A stretch of 64,000 nucleotides of DNA, taken from contig JAEESZ010000001.1 of the NCBI GenBank assembly GCA_016286535.1, positions 62,001-126,000 on the forward strand. Reading direction: 5' to 3'. Origin of the DNA: Treponema sp. (GTDB taxonomy: Bacteria > Spirochaetota > Spirochaetia > Treponematales > Treponemataceae). Numbering within the stretch: the first letter of the stretch is position 1; the number at the start of each line of letters is the position of its first letter. The position numbers and the translations under genes are program-made. Positions 41,116 through 51,248 of this stretch are shown here, piece after piece. Below the pieces are notes generated by a model. That model had not been told where the DNA came from and made no database searches. It saw only the letters and a list, made by a program, of their open reading frames with translations.

Positions 41116-42192
41116 TTAGGTTCTTGAATATTTTAATAGAATTATACTTGCAATTATAAAGAAAAATACAGGGAACCAGGCTCCCATAAAAGGAGTCATG
41201 TATCCATGCTTTGCAAGTACCATAGTAATCATCATCATAACATAAAACAAGACTGCAGCCGCAATGCAGGAAGCAAGGCTTACAATCAGTACATTCTTTT
41301 TTGTTTTTCCGGTTAATCCAATTGAAAGAAAGACAACAAGAAAAACAATAAAAGGAAAGGCAAATTTTTTGTAATATTCGGCAAGCTGCTCGTGGAAAGG
41401 AAGGCCTGCCTTTTTTAAATGCTGAATATAGGTTTTAGCTTCGCGGGCAGAAACAGACTGAACATCTACAATAGATTTTCTGAATATTGAGTAAGGTTCC
41501 GTAAGCTGGTCTGTATATTTTTTTGAAACCGGAGTGATTTTTATTTCGCCTTCCGACATTGTATACTGCAGAGGATTATTTAAAATCCATTTTTGAAGTT
41601 CTTCATTCCATTCGGCATTTCTGGCATAGATAATTGCCTGCAGCTGATTTTCATCATCTCTAAAAACCACATAAAGGCCTGTAAGCTTTTTATTGGATTC
41701 GGTATATTTGTTTGCCTTATAAATGATGCGGCTGTTATTTGAAAGTACAATTATATCTGTATTATTTTCGTTCTTTACCCTGCCAAGGAGTTTGTCCTGA
41801 AAGTCAACTTTTTTTTCATAAGTCCAGACTACAAGGCGGTTTTCAAAATGGTAGAGGCCAAAAGAAAGCAGAACAGAAAGAATTAATACCGGCAGAGTAA
41901 ACCTAAAAAGCGAAACCCCGGAAGCAAAAAGAGCCTCCAGCTCATTTGTGGCATACATATCACTTAAAACATAAGAAGTAGAAAAAAGCATGCCAACCGG
42001 AATAGAGTACCAGAGGGTTTTAGGTGTATAATAAAGCATTACTGTAAGGACATCTTTTATGCTGGCCTGATTCTGCAGATAATTTGTAAGATTCATAAAC
42101 AAATCTACAAGATTTAATACCAGAGAAAAGAAAAAGACTGAGCCTAAGAGAAAAGGTAATAGTTTCTTAAAAAGATATCCTACTAATTTCAT
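41116..42192 (-). CDS. LptF/LptG-family permease
   Basis: YjgP/YjgQ topology; ELEALFASGVSLFRFTLPVLI. Confidence 0.85.
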   Translation of the reverse strand: MKLVGYLFKKLLPFLLGSVFFFSLVLNLVDLFMNLTNYLQNQASIKDVLTVMLYYTPKTLWYSIPVGMLFSTSYVLSDMYATNELEALFASGVSLFRFTLPVLILSVLLSFGLYHFENRLVVWTYEKKVDFQDKLLGRVKNENNTDIIVLSNNSRIIYKANKYTESNKKLTGLYVVFRDDENQLQAIIYARNAEWNEELQKWILNNPLQYTMSEGEIKITPVSKKYTDQLTEPYSIFRKSIVDVQSVSAREAKTYIQHLKKAGLPFHEQLAEYYKKFAFPFIVFLVVFLSIGLTGKTKKNVLIVSLASCIAAAVLFYVMMMITMVLAKHGYMTPFMGAWFPVFFFIIASIILLKYSRT

Positions 42193-43385
42193 TTTTTTGT
42201 TAATACAAGGTAGAATATTAATCCAAAAAGAGCAATGGCCATATTAGGTACCCATATACACCAGAAAGGATTCCAGCCCATTCTTACAACAAACATCTGT
42301 CCTAAAATCTGCATTGCCCAGTTTATAACGCAAATTACAATTCCGAGGAAAAGCCCCATTGTAATACCGTTGTGCTTGCCAAACAAAAAGGCAATTGAAA
42401 AAGCCAGAAAAGAAAAGAAAAGTGAACCAAAAGGAATGGAAAACTTTTTATAATATTCCATAATCCAGAAAGAAAGATTCTGTTCATCCATATTTTCTAT
42501 ACTTTTAAGGCGCTTAATTTCCTTGTGAACATCAGCCGTAGTCATTTCTGAAGCAGAATGCCTTCTGTTTCCAAGAACGGTTGTTTCAAAAACATTGTAG
42601 GTAGATTTGCCGGCTTCCAGAACATCATAGTTCTCGCGGTTAGTTCTGTTTATGGAAATTACCTTTGCATCATTCATGGCAAGTTCCATTAAAACACCGG
42701 GAACCTGCGAACCTTTTAAGGTGGACTGCCCTGCAATGATTATGGAATCAGATTCATTATCTGAACTGAAAAGCACCAGATCCGAAACTGTATTATCGCT
42801 TACCGTTCCCATGATGATATTTGAATTATCAAGATGCTTTACCGTATTTGATTCCAGTTCAATTGTAGGAGTTGACTGCATAATGCTTCTAAAAAGCTGA
42901 TTGTACTTTATTTTTCCAAGGGGCATTAAATAATCATTTACAAAAAAAGAAATTATAGAAATGATTAAGCCCATTGTAATTACCGGAAGAAGAATTCTGA
43001 AAAAAGAAAAGCCTGCTGCCCTGAAAATAAGAATCTCGTTATTGCTCATCATACCGCCAAGGCACATTAGAAAACCTACCAGGGTTGCATAAGGGGCTGA
43101 CTGAGCAATAATCATTGGAATACTGTAAATCATTATTCGTATTACATCATCAACAGGGGCAGATTTAGAAAGCAGACTTTCCATATCCAGAAGAATCTGG
43201 TTTACGAAGAAAATCATAAAAAAAACAAAAAAGGATACAATAAAATAAATAAAAAGATCTTTAATCATGTAACGTATTAAAAGAAAATTTTTTAATTCCC
43301 CTTTATGAAGATACTTTACAAGAAAATCATCTGTGAGAGTCTTTATATTTTTTATTTTTTTCTGACTTTCCTCTATAAATGACAT
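42189..43385 (-). CDS. LptF/LptG-family permease
   Basis: NNEILIFRAAGFSFFRILLPVI; 4-bp overlap with the paralogue. Confidence 0.85.
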   Translation of the reverse strand: MSFIEESQKKIKNIKTLTDDFLVKYLHKGELKNFLLIRYMIKDLFIYFIVSFFVFFMIFFVNQILLDMESLLSKSAPVDDVIRIMIYSIPMIIAQSAPYATLVGFLMCLGGMMSNNEILIFRAAGFSFFRILLPVITMGLIISIISFFVNDYLMPLGKIKYNQLFRSIMQSTPTIELESNTVKHLDNSNIIMGTVSDNTVSDLVLFSSDNESDSIIIAGQSTLKGSQVPGVLMELAMNDAKVISINRTNRENYDVLEAGKSTYNVFETTVLGNRRHSASEMTTADVHKEIKRLKSIENMDEQNLSFWIMEYYKKFSIPFGSLFFSFLAFSIAFLFGKHNGITMGLFLGIVICVINWAMQILGQMFVVRMGWNPFWCIWVPNMAIALFGLIFYLVLTKK

Positions 43386-43841
43386 TTACACACCAGTCGA
43401 ACCAAAACCAGACGAACCTCTTTCTGTCAGGCTTAATTCCTGAACAGGAAGAAATGCTGCCTGAATTACAGGTGCAAATATAATCTGGGCAATTCTGTCT
43501 CCCCGGTGAATGGTAAAATCTTCTTCGCCAAGGTTTATCAGAATTATTTTTAATTCACCTCTGTAATCGCTGTCAATTGTACCAGGGGTGTTTAAAAGTG
43601 TTACACCATTTTTAGCTGCAAGACCGCTTCTTGGTCTTACCTGAATTTCATAGCCTTCAGGTATTTCAAAAAAAAGTCCTGTAGGAATAATTGCCCTGCT
43701 GCCCGCTTTTAAAATCAGGTCACTTTCTATTAAGGCACAAACATCAGCACCCGCAGCACCTGCAGTTTTATATTCAGGAATTACGGCTCCTTCTTTTGCA
43801 AGAACTTTTAATTCCACTTTACTCATTTTTATTTTCCTCAT
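43386..43841 (-). CDS. dut: dUTP diphosphatase
   Basis: [45 protein letters not shown]; start possibly at internal MSKVELKV. Confidence 0.96.
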   Translation of the reverse strand: MRKIKMSKVELKVLAKEGAVIPEYKTAGAAGADVCALIESDLILKAGSRAIIPTGLFFEIPEGYEIQVRPRSGLAAKNGVTLLNTPGTIDSDYRGELKIILINLGEEDFTIHRGDRIAQIIFAPVIQAAFLPVQELSLTERGSSGFGSTGV

Positions 43842-44766
43842 CTTCTGATGATTTTATCTTTTTTGCAAACTTTTTTCCGCTTAATTTGTAAAATAATTTT
43901 TTAAGAAGTCCTAATTTTCCAAGTAAAAGCCAGTATAAAAAGGCTATAAAGGCAAGAAGAGGAATTCCATAAATAACAATATAAATAATTACTTTTACAA
44001 AAGAAATCATAAAGTTTGCAATGTTATAGAATATTTCTTTCCACTGAAAACCTTCAATTGAATAAGATGGAGAAATATCAACATTAGGAGTGCTTAAATT
44101 TATTGAAATTGTAGAATAATCAATCTGATTATTAAGAAGTTTTAAGCTTCCCTCCATAGATTCAATTTCTGATACAACATTATTTAACTGCCGCTCAACT
44201 TCAAGCATATCTTTTACATTTTCAGCTTTTTTAAGATATTCGTTGTACTTATCCCTTAAGATTTTTTTTGTCTGTAATCTTGTTTCAAGATCGTAATAAC
44301 GGTCAGTAACATCCTGAACAGAAATACTTCTATTGGTTACCTTTCCCAGTTTTCCCAGAGAATTCATTGCCTGATCAAAAACCGAAGAAGGAATTCTAAC
44401 GGTATAATTACAATAATTATTATAATTATTAGAAAAGGAAATATAACCGCCAAAGCCTTTTACCCATTCTTCTACAGAAAGCATTGCCTTTTCTAAAGAA
44501 GGCACCTGAATTGAAATGTTACCGTCTTTAATAAGCTTTCTTTCATATGCAGCTTCATTAGCCTGAGAAGGACTTTCCACAGACTCTGCAAGACTTTCGC
44601 TTTCAAAAGCCATATCTGAGTAAAGATTTGTGGTCATTTTTGAATCTGTAAAAGCAGCAGTTTTTACAGCACTACGATTATATCCTGTACCGGCAAATTC
44701 TGCTTTTTTTGAACAGGAAAGAAACAATAAAGAAATAATTAAAACTAAAGGATATATTTTTTTCAT
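43819..44766 (-). CDS. DUF4349-like lipoprotein
   Basis: Lipobox LLFLSC after [11 protein letters not shown] (start 44766); coiled-coil with [22 protein letters not shown]. Confidence 0.75.
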   Translation of the reverse strand: MKKIYPLVLIISLLFLSCSKKAEFAGTGYNRSAVKTAAFTDSKMTTNLYSDMAFESESLAESVESPSQANEAAYERKLIKDGNISIQVPSLEKAMLSVEEWVKGFGGYISFSNNYNNYCNYTVRIPSSVFDQAMNSLGKLGKVTNRSISVQDVTDRYYDLETRLQTKKILRDKYNEYLKKAENVKDMLEVERQLNNVVSEIESMEGSLKLLNNQIDYSTISINLSTPNVDISPSYSIEGFQWKEIFYNIANFMISFVKVIIYIVIYGIPLLAFIAFLYWLLLGKLGLLKKLFYKLSGKKFAKKIKSSEDEENKNE

Positions 44767-44869
44767 AACATTAAAAATAACAAGGTCAAAAGCAAGAAGT
44801 TTCATAAATAAGAATTTTCTTACTTTTGACCTGTATAATTAACCCCATAAAGAGGTAAAAGAGGCTTTT

Positions 44870-46969
44870 TTATTCTTCAATAGCATCAATATAAGAAAGG
44901 TTTAATCTTCCCTGTTTGTCTACTTCAAGCAGTTTTACAGGAATTACCTGACCTTCTTTAAGAACATCAGTTACCTTGTTTACACGCTGTTTTGAAAGTT
45001 TAGAAATGTGGCAGAGGCCTTCTTTTCCAGGAAGGATTTCAATAAAGGCACCAAATTCCATAATGCGTTTTACTGTTCCCTGGTATACTGTTCCAACTTC
45101 TGGATCTTCTGTAATACCTTTTACTGCTTTTTTAGCAGCTTCAGCATTCATGCCGTTTTTAGCATAAATAGTTACAGTTCCGTCGTCTTCTGTATTAATT
45201 GTTACATCATACTGTGAACAGAGAGCCTTAACATTCTTTCCGCCAGGTCCGATGAGGGCACCAATCTTGTCTACAGGAATCTTCATTGTAAGAATCTGTG
45301 GAGCGTTCTTTGCAAGTGGAGCTGGTTTGTCGATGCATTTTTCCATGATTGAAAGGATGTGTAAACGACCCTGACGAGCCTGTTCCATAGCCTTCTTCAT
45401 GATTTCAGTTGTTACACCGGCAATCTTAATATCCATCTGGAAACCGGTAATACCGTCTTTTGTTCCGGCAACCTTAAAGTCCATATCGCCAAGGTGGTCT
45501 TCTTCACCAAGGATATCGCTCAAAATCTTATAGCGTCCGTATGGATTGTCTCCTTCTGGTTCTGTAATAAGACCCATAGCAATACCGGCAACCATCTTCT
45601 TCATTGGAACACCGGCTGCGAGCATACAAAGGGTTCCACCACAAGTAGAAGCCTGTGATGAAGAACCGTTAGATTCCATAATTTCAGAAACTACACGGAT
45701 TGTGTAAGGGAATTCTTCGCGGCTTGGAACCATTGCTGCAAGTGAACGGCGGGCAAGGTTTCCGTGACCAATTTCACGGCGGCCAGTTGTAAGTTTTCCG
45801 GTTTCACCAACTGAGTATGGTGGGAAGTTATAGTGGAGGATGAAGTGTTCGCTTCTGTCTCCATCGATATCGTCATAAGACTGTTCGTCCATTGCAGTAC
45901 CAAGTGTACATACAGCAAGAGACTGTGTTTCACCACGAGTAAAGAGTGCTGATCCGTGTGGAGTTGGCAATACATTTACTTCACAGGTAATTGGACGGAT
46001 TTCATCAACCTTACGACCGTCAACACGAACTCCTTCATCAAGAATTGATTTACGAAGAAGCTTGTACTGAATATCATCCATTAAAGTACAGAAAAGTTTT
46101 GCCTGAATTGGGTCAGAAAGCTGTTCAGCATATTTTGCAGCAAGGTCCTTCTGAACCTGAGCAATTGCTTTTCCACGGCTGATTTTACTGTCTTTAAAGC
46201 ATGCTTCTTTAAGAAGAGGAGTTGCTTCAGCTTCAATAGCTTCTGCGTTGTCCAAAGTAACATCAAGAGGATTAAGTGGAAGTTTTTCCTTTCCTGCCTT
46301 TTTAACAAGTTCTTCCTGAAGAAGACACATATCTGTAATAAACTTCTGGGCTCTTTCCAAAGCACCAAGCATTAACTCTTCAGAAACTTCGTTGGCACCA
46401 CCTTCTACCATTGTAAAGCCGTCTTTAGTTCCGGCAACAACAATTTCAAGTTCACCCTTTTCAATCTGTTCAAAGGTTGGGTTGATGATATATTCACCGT
46501 TTAAATATCCAACACGGCAGGCAGCAACTGGTCCATGGAATGGAATATCAGAAATACAAGTTGCGGCAGATGCAGCAATAACTGCAAGAATATCCTGTGT
46601 ATGAACACCATCACAAGAAACACAGGTTGGAACAATCTGAAGTTCATGACCAAAAGATGGTTCAAAAAGAGGACGCATTGGGCGGTCAATAAGACGTGAA
46701 ACTAAGATTTCCTTATCTTTTGGACGACCTTCGCGTTTTACAAAGCCACCAGGAATTTTTCCGGCAGCATAGAATTTTTCGTTGTACTCAACAGTAACAG
46801 GAACAAAATCCTGACCTTCTGTAACACTAGATGAAGCACAAATAGTTGCAATAATAGCGGCTCCGCCCCACTGAGCGTAAACACAACCATTAGCCTGTTT
46901 TCCGATTTTTCCTGTTTCAAGGATGAGATCGGCATCTCCAAGTCGGTAAGTTACTCTTTCTACTGACAT
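44870..46969 (-). CDS. pnp: Polynucleotide phosphorylase
   Basis: RPMRPLFEPSF, two RNase PH domains, KH and S1 (GKEGLCHISKLS). Confidence 0.98.
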   Translation of the reverse strand: MSVERVTYRLGDADLILETGKIGKQANGCVYAQWGGAAIIATICASSSVTEGQDFVPVTVEYNEKFYAAGKIPGGFVKREGRPKDKEILVSRLIDRPMRPLFEPSFGHELQIVPTCVSCDGVHTQDILAVIAASAATCISDIPFHGPVAACRVGYLNGEYIINPTFEQIEKGELEIVVAGTKDGFTMVEGGANEVSEELMLGALERAQKFITDMCLLQEELVKKAGKEKLPLNPLDVTLDNAEAIEAEATPLLKEACFKDSKISRGKAIAQVQKDLAAKYAEQLSDPIQAKLFCTLMDDIQYKLLRKSILDEGVRVDGRKVDEIRPITCEVNVLPTPHGSALFTRGETQSLAVCTLGTAMDEQSYDDIDGDRSEHFILHYNFPPYSVGETGKLTTGRREIGHGNLARRSLAAMVPSREEFPYTIRVVSEIMESNGSSSQASTCGGTLCMLAAGVPMKKMVAGIAMGLITEPEGDNPYGRYKILSDILGEEDHLGDMDFKVAGTKDGITGFQMDIKIAGVTTEIMKKAMEQARQGRLHILSIMEKCIDKPAPLAKNAPQILTMKIPVDKIGALIGPGGKNVKALCSQYDVTINTEDDGTVTIYAKNGMNAEAAKKAVKGITEDPEVGTVYQGTVKRIMEFGAFIEILPGKEGLCHISKLSKQRVNKVTDVLKEGQVIPVKLLEVDKQGRLNLSYIDAIEE

Positions 46970-46981
46970 TAATTTTCTCCT

Positions 46982-47008
46982 ACATACGTCACTACATCCG
47001 ACGCATGT
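46982..47008 (-). promoter_or_regulatory. Hairpin in the pnp leader
   Basis: Minus strand ACATGCGTC-ggatgtagt-GACGTATGT, 9-bp stem (one G-U), just before AGGAGAA. Confidence 0.55.
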
Positions 47009-47131
47009 TTTTTATCTATTTATTAGTTATACTAATATGCAATAATATAATACTTAATTTTAGAGCATAACGGTAAATTATTCAATGGAAGTTTTGCAGG
47101 ATGTATTTTTTACAGAAAAGTTTTACAGGGC

Positions 47132-47180
47132 AAAAAAAAATCCGCCGGATAAAGCATATTTATTATGCGCTCCGGCGGAA
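47132..47180 (-). terminator. Rho-independent terminator after the OMP pair
   Basis: Minus strand TCCGCCGGA...TCCGGCGGA followed by a run of T. Confidence 0.9.
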
Positions 47181-47202
47181 AATCTTTAAAATTATCTGCT
47201 GA

Positions 47203-48471
47203 TTAGAACTTATAAGAAACCTGGAAGGAAATATTATGAATAAAAGCATAATTAAAATTCTGCCAGAAATTATAACCAGCTCCTTCATAAAAATCAGTAG
47301 TTAAATCCTCATATAAGATGTAAGACAAAACATTCCAGCTGCAATCAAAAGAAAGATTCTTTACAGGATTAATCTTAAAACCTGTAGAGAAGGTTAAATC
47401 TGCATCAGAACCATTCCAGCTAGAGGTAACTGTCTTTGTATCTGTTGCAGTATCTGTTTCAAATACTAAAGAATAATCTGGAACAGCAACATCTATGCCT
47501 GCATTCAATACAACCTTTTTTAAGGTATCATACTGTATTCCACAATATAATGTGTTACCTAAATTTATAGCATTTCTTTTTTCTGTATCACTTGTTTTAT
47601 AATAAGTAAATGAAGGGTTTACAGAAGCTCCTAAACCAAGTGAAAGTTGTTTATTAACATAAAAAACACTTCTTAAGGTTAAAGGTAATTCTACACAGAA
47701 TCTATCATTTGTATATAAATCTTTATTTCTAGGCTTTTGAAGATAAGAGCTCAAAGATACCTGAAGAGTAGTTTTGTTTGCTGAATTATCTGTTAAAGTT
47801 GCAGTTCCCCCAGCTCCACCAGTAATTCTCCATGCACGTTCATCAGCAGTAACAACTCCATCTGTAACAGTTTTGGCTTTTTCATTGTAATTATTATCAA
47901 AGTTAAACCAGGCATATGGAGCAATTTTATACTTTCCAAAATCTAAAGCTTTTAATCCAAATCTGGTATAAATTGCAAGATCAGAGCGGTCAGTAATTAC
48001 AACAGGAGTTACATTTTCGTTCACGCTTGAATCATAATTAGAATAGTAAAAACCAAGTCTTATACCTACATTACCTATACCAAGTAAATTATAAAAGGAA
48101 AAAGCTGTACTATCGGAAGTTCCCACTTCTTTTTCTGTAGTTGTAGAATCTCCTGTTTTTGTTACAGTCTTCTCGTAATTACCAAAATCTCCAGAAAAAT
48201 AAGAGCCCCAGTAAATATTTTTAAACTGTTTTGCAAAACCAAGATTATATGAACTAGCATATGAACTAGCTCCACCAGAAAACATCATAAAGGCATTTTC
48301 TGCTTTTACTGCAGACCAGCTGTTTACATTCATAAACTTATCTACATCTGTAGTAAAAAAGCTGTTGGTTGCAGAACTTGTTCTTGAAGTCTGAGCAAAA
48401 AGAGAAAGACCTGTAAAGAAAAGTGCTGTTACAATAAATATTTTTTTAAAACTTTTCATAAAAGTCTCCAA
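47203..48471 (-). CDS. Outer-membrane-type beta-barrel protein, paralogue of the next gene
   Basis: Signal peptide; VNSWSAV...SSYNLGFAKQFKNIYWGSYFSG; C-terminal HNISFQVSYKF. Confidence 0.65.
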   Translation of the reverse strand: METFMKSFKKIFIVTALFFTGLSLFAQTSRTSSATNSFFTTDVDKFMNVNSWSAVKAENAFMMFSGGASSYASSYNLGFAKQFKNIYWGSYFSGDFGNYEKTVTKTGDSTTTEKEVGTSDSTAFSFYNLLGIGNVGIRLGFYYSNYDSSVNENVTPVVITDRSDLAIYTRFGLKALDFGKYKIAPYAWFNFDNNYNEKAKTVTDGVVTADERAWRITGGAGGTATLTDNSANKTTLQVSLSSYLQKPRNKDLYTNDRFCVELPLTLRSVFYVNKQLSLGLGASVNPSFTYYKTSDTEKRNAINLGNTLYCGIQYDTLKKVVLNAGIDVAVPDYSLVFETDTATDTKTVTSSWNGSDADLTFSTGFKINPVKNLSFDCSWNVLSYILYEDLTTDFYEGAGYNFWQNFNYAFIHNISFQVSYKF

Positions 48472-48488
48472 TTAAAGGCTAAAAAAGC

Positions 48489-49727
48489 TTAGAGTTTTAT
48501 AGAAAAGTCAAAACCAATATTATGAACAAGAATACTATTTACAGTGTTCCAGAAATTGGTATTTCCAGTTGATGTCAAATCTGAACTTGTATCACTTCCA
48601 AAGAGGCTGAATAAAGCTTCATAAGAACAATCAATTAAGAAATTTTTTGAAACTTTAATTGCAAATCCAGAAGAGAATGTTAAGCTTGCATCATTTCCAT
48701 CCCATGAAGAACTTTTTGTTGTAGTAGTTGTAGTAATACCTTCAACTGTAGTTTTACCATATGTATAAGAAGGAAGAGCAAATTCTACACCGGCATTAAG
48801 ATCGATATTCTTTTTTGTAGCGTAAGTAAGGCCAAAAGCAGCAGATGGAGTCAGACCAAAAGAAAAAGCACCTTTACCAAATCCTAAAGAAGGTTCAAGA
48901 CTTGCTGTAAAACCAAAAGCAAAGTTACTTGAAGCATTAACAAGACCTGTATAAGTAACAGGAATCTGGATTCCAAAAGTTCCATTGTCAGCGCTAACAG
49001 CTTTCTCTGTATAGAACTTTACAGAAGGAGAAAGAGTCTGTTCAAAAGTCTTTGAACCTTTAAGTGGAAGTGTAGCACCGGCTTCTACAGAGAAAAGAGA
49101 AGTACGATTATTTGTTATATCATCTCCACTTTTTACTTTAGTTCCGTCTCCAATTGAGTAATTAATTGCAGCATAAGGAACAATCTTTGTTTTTTTGATT
49201 GCATACTCTTTTAAACCGGCTTTTAATGTAATATCTAAATCTGTATCTTTAGTATAATTGGTAGTATCTCCTGTTTTTGTTTTTGTTGAACCGTCATCAA
49301 AGAAATGAAGATTTAAAGCAAGACCAAGATTTCCAATACCGATAGTATTATTAAATACCCATTCAGAATCACCTGTAGTTTTTGTTTTTGTGGTTGTACC
49401 ACCTACGGTTGTTGTTGTATTTGTTGATGTTCCAAGATTTCCAGAGAAATAAGTACCCCAGTAAATCTTCTTAAAATATTTTGCAAAACCAATGTCATAA
49501 GAAGAAGCTAATTCAGAAAGACCATTATCCATTCCAAAATATAAATAGAAATCTTTTGGATTAACGTTAGACCAGCTGTTTACATTTGTAAAATCATCTA
49601 AATCTGTAGAAAAAATACCTGCTGTAGCAGCGTTAGTTTTTGAAACAGGTTCTTTTGTTTCTGCAAAAAGACCAAGACTAAGAGTTGCCATTGCAGCAAC
49701 TGCCATGCACTTTTTAAAAGTAATCAT
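48489..49727 (-). CDS. Outer-membrane-type beta-barrel protein
   Basis: Signal peptide; VNSWSNV...SSYDIGFAKYFKKIYWGTYFSG; C-terminal HNIGFDFSIKL. Confidence 0.65.
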   Translation of the reverse strand: MITFKKCMAVAAMATLSLGLFAETKEPVSKTNAATAGIFSTDLDDFTNVNSWSNVNPKDFYLYFGMDNGLSELASSYDIGFAKYFKKIYWGTYFSGNLGTSTNTTTTVGGTTTKTKTTGDSEWVFNNTIGIGNLGLALNLHFFDDGSTKTKTGDTTNYTKDTDLDITLKAGLKEYAIKKTKIVPYAAINYSIGDGTKVKSGDDITNNRTSLFSVEAGATLPLKGSKTFEQTLSPSVKFYTEKAVSADNGTFGIQIPVTYTGLVNASSNFAFGFTASLEPSLGFGKGAFSFGLTPSAAFGLTYATKKNIDLNAGVEFALPSYTYGKTTVEGITTTTTTKSSSWDGNDASLTFSSGFAIKVSKNFLIDCSYEALFSLFGSDTSSDLTSTGNTNFWNTVNSILVHNIGFDFSIKL

Positions 49728-49788
49728 ATATTTTTATCTCCTTTTTGAACTATGTGCTTTTTTTTAATACATAATTCTTAATCGTGAG

Positions 49789-49816
49789 AATATAACAAAA
49801 ATTTAAAAAGTGTCAA
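49789..49816 (-). promoter_or_regulatory. Sigma-70-like promoter for the OMP pair
   Basis: TTGACA (49816-49811), 16-nt spacer, TATATT (49794-49789). Confidence 0.7.
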
Positions 49817-49861
49817 TATGTCGGATATAGAACTTTTCTATAGCAGTAATAGGAAAAAGGC

Positions 49862-49896
49862 AAAAAAAAACTGCCCCACCGGAGTGAAGCAGTTTT
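49862..49896 (-). terminator. Terminator after rpsO
   Basis: Minus strand AAAACTGC...GCAGTTTT followed by a run of T. Confidence 0.88.
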
Positions 49897-49913
49897 CTGT
49901 AAAGAAAAAGAAC

Positions 49914-50183
49914 TTACTTGCGAAGTCCAAGTTCTTTAATAAATGCACGGTATCCTTCAAGATCAGTTCTTTCAAAATACTTAAGCATTTTACGACGCTG
50001 TCCAACAACTTTAAGAAGAGCACGTTTACCAGCAGCATCTTTTGGGAATGCTTTTGTGTGTTCTGTTAACTGCTGTACACGCTGTGTAAGCAATGCGATC
50101 TGTACTTTTACAGATCCAGTGTCTTTTTCGTTTGCACCGTATTTTTTTACAGTTGCAACAGTTGTTTCTTTTGCAAGTGCCAT
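49914..50183 (-). CDS. rpsO: 30S ribosomal protein S15
   Basis: GSVKVQIALLTQRVQQLTEHTK, GKRALLKVVGQRRKMLKYF. Confidence 0.97.
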   Translation of the reverse strand: MALAKETTVATVKKYGANEKDTGSVKVQIALLTQRVQQLTEHTKAFPKDAAGKRALLKVVGQRRKMLKYFERTDLEGYRAFIKELGLRK

Positions 50184-50343
50184 AATGGAACCCCTTAAAA
50201 ATATAAAATATTTGTTTTACATTCGCGTAATATTTGCAGGTCATCAGCTGGATTCTAAAGCCGAAAATCACAAAAACCACGTAATAATAAAACTTAATAA
50301 ATCTTATTAAAAATATAAGAAATAATCAAGGCATGATTTTTTC

Positions 50344-51153
50344 TTAATCAAAAAGAATCTTCGAAACCATTTTTAAGGTCTGAAGTTCTATACTTTCATC
50401 CTTAATGCAGATTCTAAAATCTTTAGAAAAAGAATCTTTTACATGATAAATTCCTTTTGGCGGAAGCACCTGAAGTATATCTTTTTTATTAATAATAAAG
50501 GCTTTGCCCTTTTCGGTAAAATCCACATTTTCTAAATCAATTTCATAAGGTCTGCAAAGCAATTCCTTAACAGATTCAAAAAATCCTTTTTGAATCATTG
50601 TCCTTATATAGGAAGAAGATATTCTTTGAGCTTCCGAAGCAGCCTCATTATCATAAACAGGCTCTACAAAAATTGTTTTTAAATTGTTCTTTTGGGCAAA
50701 ATATTTTATTGCCTCAGCATCTGTAGCTCCCTTATAACCGCAGCGGAAATCCTCTCCTTCTGCAATAAGTTTCATATTACAGATATTCATTAAAATAGAA
50801 AGAAAATCAGCTCCAAGCATGGAAGCAAAACTTTCATCAAAATCAACAACAATAACAAAATCAATTTCTTCTTCTTCAAAGAGTCTTAAGCGCTGTTTTA
50901 AGCTTGTAATATCTCCATTATAATCCTTTGAGTGCTTAATACTTGGTAAGGGTCTTTTAAAGGTAACAAGACCGGCGTTCAGATTTTCTTTTCGACAGGC
51001 AGCCTTTAATTCACTAAGAAGCAGTCTGTGTCCCTTGTGAAGTCCATCAAAAGAGCCGATTGAAATACCGCAGGCTTTAGAAAAAAAGTCCTCTTCCCTG
51101 CCGGTATTGAGCAGGGTCTGAATATCATTCCAGGAAAAGATTTTCATAATCAT
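50344..51153 (-). CDS. FAD synthetase-like RibF homologue with no obvious flavokinase domain
   Basis: ISIGSFDGLHKGHRLLL, SSSYIRTMI-like motif; short divergent C-terminus. Confidence 0.8.
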   Translation of the reverse strand: MIMKIFSWNDIQTLLNTGREEDFFSKACGISIGSFDGLHKGHRLLLSELKAACRKENLNAGLVTFKRPLPSIKHSKDYNGDITSLKQRLRLFEEEEIDFVIVVDFDESFASMLGADFLSILMNICNMKLIAEGEDFRCGYKGATDAEAIKYFAQKNNLKTIFVEPVYDNEAASEAQRISSSYIRTMIQKGFFESVKELLCRPYEIDLENVDFTEKGKAFIINKKDILQVLPPKGIYHVKDSFSKDFRICIKDESIELQTLKMVSKILFD

Positions 51154-51248
51154 ATTATATCTTATAGCCCTGCCATTTACTAGTTTTCCGAAAAAATTTA
51201 TAATAAGAAATACTTTTATTAGTGGGCAGGTCCCACATCGAGGATATT

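Noticed and set aside
46081-46368. Several 60-95 aa ORFs overlapping pnp in other frames
   Set aside because: Fully embedded in pnp, no independent start signals or recognisable motifs.
49918-50310. 130-aa plus-strand ORF across rpsO
   Set aside because: Antisense to a certain ribosomal protein gene; no motif or RBS.
51222-51236. GTGGG-CAGGT-CCCAC hairpin before ilvE
   Set aside because: Only 5 bp and single instance; not strong enough to claim attenuation.
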